Assembly (NCBI GenBank): GCA_934621705.1
Contig: CAKTUP010000015.1
Span: forward strand, 1 to 20,406
DNA length: 20,406 nt
Origin: an uncultured Petrimonas sp.
GTDB taxonomy: Bacteria; Bacteroidota; Bacteroidia; Bacteroidales; Dysgonomonadaceae
Reading direction: 5' to 3'
The position numbers and the translations under genes were made by a program. Positions 14,566 to 20,406 of the stretch are shown one piece after another. The notes beneath the pieces are model-generated. The model was not told where the DNA came from, searched no databases, and saw only the letters and a list, made by a program, of their open reading frames with translations. Numbering within the stretch: the stretch's first letter is position 1; the number at the start of each line of letters is the position of its first letter.

Positions 14566-16455
14566 TCAAATAATCTTCATGATCGCTTGTCCGGCCTGCA
14601 CAATGTCGCCCGGTTTCACATATATCTTATACGCTTTTCCGGCGTATTCCGAAAGGATATCGTTCTCCATTTTCATGGCTTCCAGAATAAGCAAGTGCGT
14701 TCCCCGGAACACATTGTCGCCTTCGTTTACCTGAATCTTCATAATGCTTCCCGGCATCGGGCTTTCAACAATAAATCCGTCCGGCTCTTTTACTTCGGGA
14801 GCGGCTGTCGTTTTTTGTTCCGCTACCACGGTTTCTTCCTGCGGTTGACGCGATGCAAATTCGGCTTCGCGGATTTTCTTCAGGTAATTGGTTGCCACCG
14901 CGGGGAAAAGTTCGAGCAATAATTCTTCCTGCTCGTCTTTTGCCAGTTGCATGTTTCCAAACTCGGGCAGCATGGGGTTTTCCTGACGTTTATACGTGCT
15001 TGTGTCGTAAGGAGTTTCCTGGCGCGTACCCGCAATCTTCAACCTGAACTCAGGATCAACCGCCACCGGCGTTTTTCCGTACTCGCCTTTTACCAATGCA
15101 ACAAACTGATTGGATGCGTTGGCATATTTCTCACGTCCGTTTTTCAGATTAAGCGCCGAACTTACAGCCTGAACACCTACGATTTGACTGGTGGGAGTTA
15201 CCAGCGGCGGTAAACCGGCATCGAGACGAACACTCGGAATCAACTTCATGGCATCTTCCAGAATATCCAACGAGTTGAATTGCTTCAGCTGCGCCACCAT
15301 ATTGGTGTACATTCCGCCCGGAATTTCGGCGTTTTTCACCATCTCATCGGGTTCAGGAAAGTTGAAGTACGCTTCGATGGCGTGACAGGCTGCCAACAAA
15401 GCGGCTTCATCGTTATTTTGAGCAGCAGCAACAGCATCGTCAAAATATTTATCGATATGTGCCGGCAACGCATCCGTAAGCGGATTGAACGGATTGGGAA
15501 ACTGTTTCACGGCATCAAAAGCATCCAATTCCTTGCGGATAGCTAACAGTTCAGCGTTAATTTTTGCCACGGCTTCCATGTTTATATCCAACTCGATACC
15601 GAGTTTTTGGCAGAAAATATAGATCAGTTCCAATGCCGGAGCCGCCGGGCCGCCCGCGAAGTTCCAGATATTGGTATCCACGATATCCACTCCGTTTACG
15701 ATGGCAGAAAACACCGAACCCAATCCGTAGCCGGGCGTGCAATGCGTGTGGAAATCGATGGGAACGTTGAGTTCTTTTTTGAACAACGAGATAAGATTTG
15801 CCGTGCGCGTGGGCGGAATCAATCCGCTCATATCCTTGATGGTGATCATATCGGCGCCAAGGGCGAGCATTTCTTTGGCTTTGTTCAGGAAATATTGGTC
15901 GGTGAAAACGTTTTCTTTCTTCACGCGAACTTCTTCTTTTTTGTTGAAGAGGCCGAGAAAACCTTTTTTCTCCACAATTTTTACTTCATCATCGTATTTG
16001 GGATCGATGGTGTAGCAAACGGCACAATCGGCCATTCCGCCGTATTTTTTGATGTACTTTACGCTCGATTTAATGTTATCCACATCGTTGAGCGCGTCGA
16101 AAATACGCATGATGTTTAGCCCGTTGGCAACGGCATTTTTGAAAAATCCGTCGATAATTTCATCGGGATAAGGCGCGTATCCGTAGAGGTTTCTTCCGCG
16201 CGAAAGCGCAGTGAGTTTTGATGCGCCTTGCACACCGTCGCTGATTTTTTTGAGCCTGTCCCAGGGATTTTCGTTCAGGTAGCGCATTACGGAATCGGGA
16301 ACGGCGCCGCCCCAGACTTCAATGGCGTAGAAATTGGCGTCTTTGTAATAAGGCAACACTCTGTCAACCTGCGATTGGTTCATTCGGGTAGCAAAAGCCG
16401 ATTGCTGTCCGTCTCTTAAGGTGAGATCTCTGATTAAAAGTTTACGTTTCGTCAT
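14566..16455 (-). CDS. Biotin-dependent carboxyltransferase (pyruvate carboxylase subunit B / oxaloacetate decarboxylase alpha type)
   Basis: A 629-residue enzyme that transfers CO2 between biotin and pyruvate/oxaloacetate. The N-terminal HMGL-like TIM barrel (about 1-300) shows LTLRDGQQS (11-19), MITIKDMSG with the active-site lysine, and DFHTHCTPG with the metal-binding His-x-His. A PYC_OADA helical domain follows (about 320-470), with DTSTYKRQENPMLPEFGNMQ near its end. After a Pro/Thr-rich linker comes a biotinyl domain (about 555-629), with the biotin lysine K595 in LEAMKMEND. No oadB or oadG (sodium-pump subunits) and no biotin carboxylase gene lie beside it, so its partner must be encoded elsewhere. 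In anaerobic Bacteroidales this enzyme feeds the succinate-propionate route; whether it carboxylates or decarboxylates cannot be read here. Confidence 0.92.
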   Translation of the reverse strand: MTKRKLLIRDLTLRDGQQSAFATRMNQSQVDRVLPYYKDANFYAIEVWGGAVPDSVMRYLNENPWDRLKKISDGVQGASKLTALSRGRNLYGYAPYPDEIIDGFFKNAVANGLNIMRIFDALNDVDNIKSSVKYIKKYGGMADCAVCYTIDPKYDDEVKIVEKKGFLGLFNKKEEVRVKKENVFTDQYFLNKAKEMLALGADMITIKDMSGLIPPTRTANLISLFKKELNVPIDFHTHCTPGYGLGSVFSAIVNGVDIVDTNIWNFAGGPAAPALELIYIFCQKLGIELDINMEAVAKINAELLAIRKELDAFDAVKQFPNPFNPLTDALPAHIDKYFDDAVAAAQNNDEAALLAACHAIEAYFNFPEPDEMVKNAEIPGGMYTNMVAQLKQFNSLDILEDAMKLIPSVRLDAGLPPLVTPTSQIVGVQAVSSALNLKNGREKYANASNQFVALVKGEYGKTPVAVDPEFRLKIAGTRQETPYDTSTYKRQENPMLPEFGNMQLAKDEQEELLLELFPAVATNYLKKIREAEFASRQPQEETVVAEQKTTAAPEVKEPDGFIVESPMPGSIMKIQVNEGDNVFRGTHLLILEAMKMENDILSEYAGKAYKIYVKPGDIVQAGQAIMKII

Positions 16456-16565
16456 TTTTTTGTGGTTTTAGAGATTAGTTTCGATGTTTTTGCGGTTTTT
16501 TGCTTACGGTTTTTATTGTCCGTAATTATCTCAAAAACAGAAATTTAATTTTTCTTTTTCTTTTG

Positions 16566-16598
16566 CAAAGTAAGTAATTAATTTCGAATTGTAAGCAA
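16566..16598 (-). promoter_or_regulatory. Probable promoter of the carboxyltransferase gene
   Basis: Minus-strand TTG (16596-16598), 22-base spacer, TTACTTTG (16566-16573; one mismatch to TAnnTTTG). The spacer lies between two 9-base inverted AT arms TAATTAATT/AATTAATTA. The leader to the ATG would be about 105 bases. Confidence 0.4.
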
Positions 16599-16629
16599 TT
16601 AATTAAAGATTTTTTTCTTTAATCCGTCA

Positions 16630-16673
16630 TAAAAAGAATAAAAGCAGAATTTCGGGGTTGAAATTCTGCTTTT
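16630..16673 (-). terminator. Terminator of the DEAD-box helicase transcript
   Basis: Perfect 14-bp stem AAAAGCAGAATTTC/GAAATTCTGCTTTT with a 6-base loop, followed on the minus strand by a T-rich tract. It lies 204 bases past the helicase stop; three other hairpins lie in between. Confidence 0.65.
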
Positions 16674-16678
16674 GGGAT

Positions 16679-16703
16679 GAGACCCCTCCTTCGTCGGGGT
16701 GAC
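16679..16703 (-). repeat. Short hairpin repeat, copy 1 (GTCACCCCGA core)
   Basis: Minus strand GTC, then stem ACCCC/GGGGT around a 9-base loop starting GACG. It shares the 10-base core GTCACCCCGA with the element at 16837-16867, and its layout with the element at 16780-16805. Confidence 0.5.
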
Positions 16704-16720
16704 AATCAAATCGGTATTAT

Positions 16721-16757
16721 GGGGAAAAGATGGCGGCTTCGCCGCCATCTTTTCCCC
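16721..16757. repeat. Perfect 17-bp hairpin
   Basis: Arms 16721-16737 and 16741-16757 are exact complements around TTC. The stem contains a GC-rich GGCGGC/GCCGCC tip and a GGGGAAAAG base. There is no T-run on either side strong enough to call it a simple terminator. Confidence 0.8.
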
Positions 16758-16779
16758 TCTTTCTCACGCGAATTGCTCC

Positions 16780-16805
16780 GTCATTTCGACCGTAGGGAGA
16801 AATTT
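16780..16805 (+). repeat. Short hairpin repeat, copy 2 (GTCATTTCGA core)
   Basis: GTC, then stem ATTTC/GAAAT (16783-16787 with 16799-16803) around an 11-base loop starting GACC. It aligns with copy 1, with CCCC/GGGG replaced by TTTC/GAAA on both arms. From memory this type of sequence recurs between genes in many Bacteroidota genomes. Confidence 0.5.
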
Positions 16806-16836
16806 TATAATACTCATTATTAATTCATTGAACTTA

Positions 16837-16867
16837 CTCTCGGGGTGACTTGAAGTCGTCCCGAGAG
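16837..16867. repeat. Short hairpin repeat, copy 3, adjoining the helicase stop
   Basis: Arms CTCTCGGG/CCCGAGAG (16837-16844 with 16860-16867) enclose a second small palindrome GACTT-G-AAGTC. The minus strand contains the GTCACCCCGA core of copy 1. No T-run follows, so it is not a standard terminator. Confidence 0.6.
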
Positions 16868-16876
16868 AGAAGTTTA

Positions 16877-18598
16877 CTAACGTTTCTTGCTTTTTTTGTA
16901 GGCTTTAAATTCTCCTTTCGGTCTATCGTCTTTGTATTTCTTTTTGTCCGATGTATTGCTGTCGGCCAGTTCAACCACCAATTTTCGGTCTTCAACAAAA
17001 ACGCCTTTGAAGGATTTGAGAATTTGTTTAACGTTGTCTTCGGGAACTTCGAAGAAGGAAAAGTTTTTCATTAAATCGATGCGCCCTACCCTAATTTTTC
17101 CGGGAACGTAATCGTTGATGAAACCCATGAGGTTGGCGGGATTGGCGCCGTCCATTTTACCGATATTGATGAAAAAACGGGCATAGCCTTTCTCGGCTTT
17201 TCTGGGTCCGGCTTCGTTTCTGTCGAATTTTTTGCCTTTGCCGCGCTCTTCTTTTTTAGAGCTTTGCTCACGGGGTTCTTCAATTTCCTGGGCAGCCTGA
17301 TAATAATCGATAAGGCGGTTGAATTCCAGCGAAACCATTCGTTTGATGACGTCTTCTTTTTCCAGCCAATCGAGTTTTTTGAAAATAGACGGCAGTAATC
17401 GTTCGATTTCTTCTTCGTTTACTTTCACTTTCTCAATTTTATCGACGAAATTGAAAAGTTGTTTTTCGCAAATTACATCGCCTTTGGGAATCTGACGATA
17501 CTCGAATTTCTTATTGATAAGTTTCTCGATTTGAGCCACTTTCCCTTTCTCTTTGGTGTGAATGATGGAAATGGATGTTCCGGTTTTTCCCACTCTTCCG
17601 GTACGTCCGCTGCGGTGCGTGTACACTTCGTAATCGTCGGGCAAGCCGAAGTTGATAACGTGTGTTATGTCGTCCACATCGAGTCCGCGGGCAGCCACAT
17701 CGGTTGCGATAAGCAATTGCAGGTTCCGGTTTCTGAATTTATTCATTACCAAATCGCGCTGCGCCTGAGAAAGGTCGCCGTGAAGCGAATCGGCATCGTA
17801 ACCGTCCTGGATGAGTTTATCGGCAATTTCCTGCGTTTCTTTGCGCGTGCGGCAAAAAACAATGCCGTAAATATTGGGATAATAATCTACGATGCGTTTG
17901 AGCGCCAGGTATTTGTCTTTGGCGTGAACCATAAAATAGATATGCTTCACGTTCTGCGCGCCTTCGTTTTTGCGGCCGATGGTAATTTCCATCGGATCTT
18001 TCATGTATTTTCGCGTAATTTTGGCAATTTCCTGCGGCATGGTGGCCGAAAAAAGCAACATACTCCGATTTTCGGGAACGTGCGACAGAATTTCGTCGAT
18101 GCTTTCCGTGAATCCCATGTGCAACATTTCGTCGGCTTCGTCCAGCACAACGGTATGCACATTTTCAAGCGAAACAGTTTTGCGATTAATTAAATCGATC
18201 AATCTTCCCGGCGTGGCAACAATTACGTGAACGCCGCGCTTGAGCGCACGAATCTGACTCTCGATGCTGGATCCACCGTAAACGGGAAGGATTTTAATAT
18301 CGTCAACATACTTGGAAAAATCGCTTAAATCGCCGGCAATTTGCAGACAAAGCTCTCGTGTAGGGCAAAGTATCAGCGTTTGCGGCGAATGTAACTCAAT
18401 GTTTGTTTTTTGGATGATGGGCAGACCGAAAGCGGCGGTTTTTCCGGTTCCGGTTTGCGCCAAAGCGATGATATCGCGGGTATTTGCCAGCAGTTGCGGA
18501 ATCACTTCCTCCTGCACGGGCATGGGTTGTTCGAAACCCATTTCCTGGATTGCACGCCAAATTTCGGGCGCAATGCCAAGTTCTTCAAAAGTTCTCAT
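16877..18598 (-). CDS. deaD: DEAD-box ATP-dependent RNA helicase with DbpA-type RNA-binding domain
   Basis: RNA-unwinding enzyme of 573 residues, likely acting in ribosome assembly or RNA decay, often cold-induced. Helicase motifs in order: Q-motif region (about 23-30), motif I AQTGTGKT (about 47-54), Ia PTRELCLQ, GG and TPGR, motif II DEAD (about 152-155), SAT (about 183), motif V ATDVAARGLDV, motif VI HRSGRTGR (about 327-334). A charged linker (about 440-470, Lys/Glu/Arg-rich) leads to a DbpA-like RRM (about 470-545): YARFFINIGKMDGANPANLM and KIRVGRIDLMKNFSFFEVPE. This domain in relatives binds structured RNA. The C-terminal tail is strongly basic. The nearest perfect -7 element is about 150 bases upstream, implying a long leader. 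Confidence 0.95.
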   Translation of the reverse strand: MRTFEELGIAPEIWRAIQEMGFEQPMPVQEEVIPQLLANTRDIIALAQTGTGKTAAFGLPIIQKTNIELHSPQTLILCPTRELCLQIAGDLSDFSKYVDDIKILPVYGGSSIESQIRALKRGVHVIVATPGRLIDLINRKTVSLENVHTVVLDEADEMLHMGFTESIDEILSHVPENRSMLLFSATMPQEIAKITRKYMKDPMEITIGRKNEGAQNVKHIYFMVHAKDKYLALKRIVDYYPNIYGIVFCRTRKETQEIADKLIQDGYDADSLHGDLSQAQRDLVMNKFRNRNLQLLIATDVAARGLDVDDITHVINFGLPDDYEVYTHRSGRTGRVGKTGTSISIIHTKEKGKVAQIEKLINKKFEYRQIPKGDVICEKQLFNFVDKIEKVKVNEEEIERLLPSIFKKLDWLEKEDVIKRMVSLEFNRLIDYYQAAQEIEEPREQSSKKEERGKGKKFDRNEAGPRKAEKGYARFFINIGKMDGANPANLMGFINDYVPGKIRVGRIDLMKNFSFFEVPEDNVKQILKSFKGVFVEDRKLVVELADSNTSDKKKYKDDRPKGEFKAYKKSKKR

Positions 18599-18692
18599 TT
18601 TTTCTTTAATTTAATTGTGAAAGTATTCGCATTTTCCCGAGACCCCCACAACACGACATAATAAAGATGTGAGAAAAATTGAATAATTGCTG

Positions 18693-18742
18693 TTAGCCAT
18701 TAGCTTTTGGCTATTAGCTTTTAGCCGATTTTTAAAAATCGG
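18693..18742. repeat. TTAGC-type tandem repeat and an 18-bp palindrome in the helicase leader
   Basis: 18693-18726 is built of TTAGCCA / TTAGCTTTTGGCTA / TTAGCTTTTAGCC units. It is followed directly by the perfect loopless palindrome CCGATTTTTAAAAATCGG (18725-18742). Both lie between the phosphatase-like gene and deaD, inside the predicted deaD leader. Confidence 0.6.
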
Positions 18743-18745
18743 GCG

Positions 18746-18753
18746 CAAAGGTA
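18746..18753 (-). promoter_or_regulatory. -7 promoter element, probably of deaD
   Basis: Minus-strand TACCTTTG, perfect TAnnTTTG, 148 bases before the deaD ATG. No clear -33. It would give a leader of roughly 140 bases containing the repeats at 18693-18742. Confidence 0.45.
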
Positions 18754-18769
18754 CGAAAAAAAATCGAAC

Positions 18770-19837
18770 TTATTGATTGTAGAGAAGATGTTTGCGCAAT
18801 AATATCCGTTTTCCGGAGGTGAGTTTGAGTTCTTTTTCCAGGTAATTGTCAACCGAACCGTATTTTTGGTTGATGTAATCGATGGTATAATTTATGTACG
18901 CCACGTTTACCGACATTAGGGCGGTAACGGCTTCCTGAAAATATTCGGGCTTGCCTTTCACGTTCGCGGCAACGGCCGAAATATCTATGGTTTGACGCGA
19001 AAGCATATAATCGTCAATTATCACGTTTTGCGGAACTCCCAACGCGTAGAGTATAAAAAAAGACGCCAGTCCCACCCTGTCTTTTCCCAAGGAACCGGTC
19101 AGCAACACCGGATAATTGTTCTCGTCGGTAAGAATGTTAAACATTTCCGCGAATTCGCTCTTGTAACTTTCAATGATTCCCACGTACGAATCCTGAACAT
19201 CGCGAATGGCGTCGCTACGGGTCAACTTCTCGTCATCCATCATTTCGTTTATCTTTTCGGAATCCATCGGAGTGATGGGCAGCGAAATTTTTCTGATGTT
19301 GGGATGCATGAGAATCGGGTATTTTTTTGCCGTTTTATCCGATCTTAAATCGATAATGGTTTTGATATTTAACCGCCGCAATCGTTCCTGGTCATACAAT
19401 GTTGCGCTGCTTAAATCTCCCGACCGGAAAATACGTCCCCACTTCATTTGCTGATCGGCGCGCGTGAAATATCCGCCCAAATCGCGGAAATTCTTAATGT
19501 TGCTCATTTCTATTACCCGATTGGAAATAATTCCGGAATAGGCCGATGTGGTTTTTAAAATATAAAATTCCCTGATTTCGGGGCTGGCAGGATTTATTAC
19601 GGTTACCTGATCGGTTATGTTGGAAGTTTTTATGGGTGTGAAATTACCAATATCGGTATCCGACTGAGAAGAATAGATATTGATATTGCCTTCCTGATCG
19701 GGGCTCACTTCCCACTTCAGGAGCAAATCGCCTTCTTTATTTCTTTCAGCCACAGATGTAATTTTCACTGTTGATGCGCAACCCGCGGCAATCAACAGAA
19801 AAAATGCCAGTATAATGATAAAATTATATTTTTCCAC
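18770..19837 (-). CDS. Lipoprotein tyrosine-phosphatase homologue lacking the catalytic cysteine
   Basis: A 355-residue lipoprotein (lipobox IAAGC, Cys20) with an Fn3/Ig-like segment (about 22-108) followed by a tyrosine/serine phosphatase domain of the Y_phosphatase3 type. Family landmarks present: NFRDLGGY (116-123), WGRIFRSGDLS (133-143), and IIDLRSD (161-167). The P-loop should read H-C-x-x-G-K-D-R-x-G; here it is T247-G248-S-L-G-K-D-R-V-G, so both the His and the nucleophilic Cys are replaced. The codons (ACC GGT, 19094-19099) are unambiguous and the frame is intact, so this looks like a pseudoenzyme rather than a decaying gene. It is likely anchored in the envelope, perhaps binding a phosphorylated ligand. 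It is transcribed from its own promoter. Confidence 0.85.
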   Translation of the reverse strand: MEKYNFIIILAFFLLIAAGCASTVKITSVAERNKEGDLLLKWEVSPDQEGNINIYSSQSDTDIGNFTPIKTSNITDQVTVINPASPEIREFYILKTTSAYSGIISNRVIEMSNIKNFRDLGGYFTRADQQMKWGRIFRSGDLSSATLYDQERLRRLNIKTIIDLRSDKTAKKYPILMHPNIRKISLPITPMDSEKINEMMDDEKLTRSDAIRDVQDSYVGIIESYKSEFAEMFNILTDENNYPVLLTGSLGKDRVGLASFFILYALGVPQNVIIDDYMLSRQTIDISAVAANVKGKPEYFQEAVTALMSVNVAYINYTIDYINQKYGSVDNYLEKELKLTSGKRILLRKHLLYNQ

Positions 19838-19857
19838 CTGAGTTTGATTTTGGTGAA

Positions 19858-19887
19858 CAAATATAGCTAAAACATTTTGTAATCAAA
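19858..19887 (-). promoter_or_regulatory. Promoter of the phosphatase-like lipoprotein gene
   Basis: Minus-strand TTTG (19884-19887), 18-base spacer, TATATTTG (19858-19865). The ATG is 20 bases below. Confidence 0.6.
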
Positions 19888-19959
19888 ACTCTTGCATTTC
19901 GAACTTAACAATAAATAATTAGATTTTCGTCATTTTTTATAACTTTAAAACTAAAGCAA

Positions 19960-19990
19960 TTGGATAAATAATTTTTAAATAATACTTTTG
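19960..19990 (+). promoter_or_regulatory. Strong + strand promoter in the terminal gene-free region
   Basis: TTG (19960-19962), 20-base spacer, TACTTTTG (19983-19990), the same spacing as the hicAB promoter. Transcription from about 19997 would run to the window end. No ORF larger than an 11-codon one (20200-20235) was found before the ATG at 20404-20406, so this is either a leader of about 400 bases or a non-coding RNA. Confidence 0.65.
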
Positions 19991-20021
19991 CACTCGATGT
20001 TTTTCAGGATTGTGAACAAAC

Positions 20022-20348
20022 TGTTGATTATATGTAGAGAATTATTTCGTAATTTGATTTTGAAAATTGGAACTTTCGGTTATAAGAAAATTTAATTTAA
20101 GAAACGAAATAAAATAAGCCGAAACTTCAACGAAAGTTTTCACGCGATACAAACATAAAAATTGTAACAAATTCGAAATATTTAATCAACAACACGGTTA
20201 TGAAAAGATTGTTGAAAAGGTATGTAGTAATATAGTATTCAGATGTTTAATTTTATTATTATTGTTGATAAACAGGTTTTGGAAAAGTTCTTATTTTAAT
20301 AACTTATTTTACAAGTATTTCTTCATTTATTTATCAACAGTATCAACA
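20022..20348. other. Cluster of DnaA-box-like 9-mers (candidate origin or DnaA-regulated leader)
   Basis: Sites with a TCAACA core: TAATCAACA 20022-20030 (-), TAATCAACA 20183-20191 (+), TTTTCAACA 20210-20218 (-), TTATCAACA 20263-20271 (-), TTATCAACA 20331-20339 (+) and GTATCAACA 20340-20348 (+, directly abutting). The best differ by one base from TTATCCACA. Between and after them the sequence is very AT-rich. An ATG at 20404-20406 may begin the next gene. Confidence 0.4.
20071..20138 (+). other. Leader segment with two mutually exclusive pairings
   Basis: AACTTTCG (20071-20078) can pair perfectly with CGAAAGTT (20131-20138). Alternatively TTTCGGTTAT (20074-20083) can pair with ATAAGCCGAAA (20114-20124, one bulged G). 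The two stems share the same 5' bases. Confidence 0.35.
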
Positions 20349-20406
20349 GGCATTAATCATAATCATTTGTTTTTTTAGTTTTAAAATATAGTATTAATAA
20401 ATAATG

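Noticed and set aside
17459..18193. 244-codon open frame opposite deaD
   Set aside because: Antisense shadow of conserved helicase motifs with no promoter or domain.
20200..20235. 11-codon ORF beginning MKRLLKRYVVI in the terminal spacer
   Set aside because: Too short to support from sequence alone; it overlaps a DnaA-box-like site and has no family resemblance.

Overview
The window is from a member of the Bacteroidota, most likely order Bacteroidales (a Dysgonomonadaceae/Porphyromonadaceae-like genome; family placement is inference). The evidence is the recurring -7 element TAnnTTTG in front of genes in place of a sigma70 -10 box, a TonB-dependent receptor with an N-terminal CarboxypepD_reg domain, lipoproteins with short Bacteroidota-type signals, an AT-rich genome with AT-rich spacers, and a SusC-like outer-membrane lifestyle. 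No phage, insertion sequence or CRISPR array was seen.

Layout. Bases 1-3633 (+) hold the 3' part of a branched-chain aminotransferase gene (it runs in from outside the window), a terminator, and a three-gene NitT/TauT-type ABC importer (lipoprotein, ATPase, permease) of unknown substrate. Bases 3692-4372 (+) are a hicA-hicB toxin-antitoxin pair behind a textbook Bacteroidota promoter. Then come a CYTH-domain protein (-), a secreted sialate O-acetylesterase-like SGNH hydrolase (+), tRNA-Arg(UCU) (-) and NADP-type glutamate dehydrogenase (-). Bases 8925-14489 (-) are an envelope/secretion block: a tiny membrane protein, a small secreted CarboxypepD_reg protein, a secreted MORN-repeat protein, a beta-helix lipoprotein and a 911-residue TonB-dependent receptor. 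After it come a stand-alone biotin-dependent carboxyltransferase (-), a spacer dense with hairpins, a DEAD-box helicase with a DbpA-like RNA-binding tail (-), and a lipoprotein tyrosine-phosphatase homologue that has lost its catalytic cysteine (-). The last 570 bases are gene-free, carry a strong + promoter, and contain six TCAACA-core DnaA-box-like sites just before an ATG at the window edge.

The most interesting signal is regulatory. Three minus-strand promoters in the envelope block share one architecture: four or five copies of KTAAC at an exact 11-base period, a conserved GTAACAATT at the promoter-proximal copy, then exactly 10 bases from the last repeat to a GAnnTTTG -7 element. This is the geometry of PhoB/OmpR-family activator sites (11-bp direct repeats replacing the -35/-33 element). 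One promoter drives the TonB receptor/beta-helix lipoprotein operon and one drives the small CarboxypepD_reg protein. The third drives no obvious ORF: about 80-100 bases downstream is a strong minus-strand terminator with a GUGA tetraloop, so it appears to make a previously unannotated small RNA of about 100 nt. The simplest reading is a small regulon (phosphate starvation is the leading guess) made of an outer-membrane uptake system, a secreted accessory protein and an sRNA.

Coordinates of promoters, hairpins and repeats were read by eye. No homology search, folding program or genome-wide motif scan was available.
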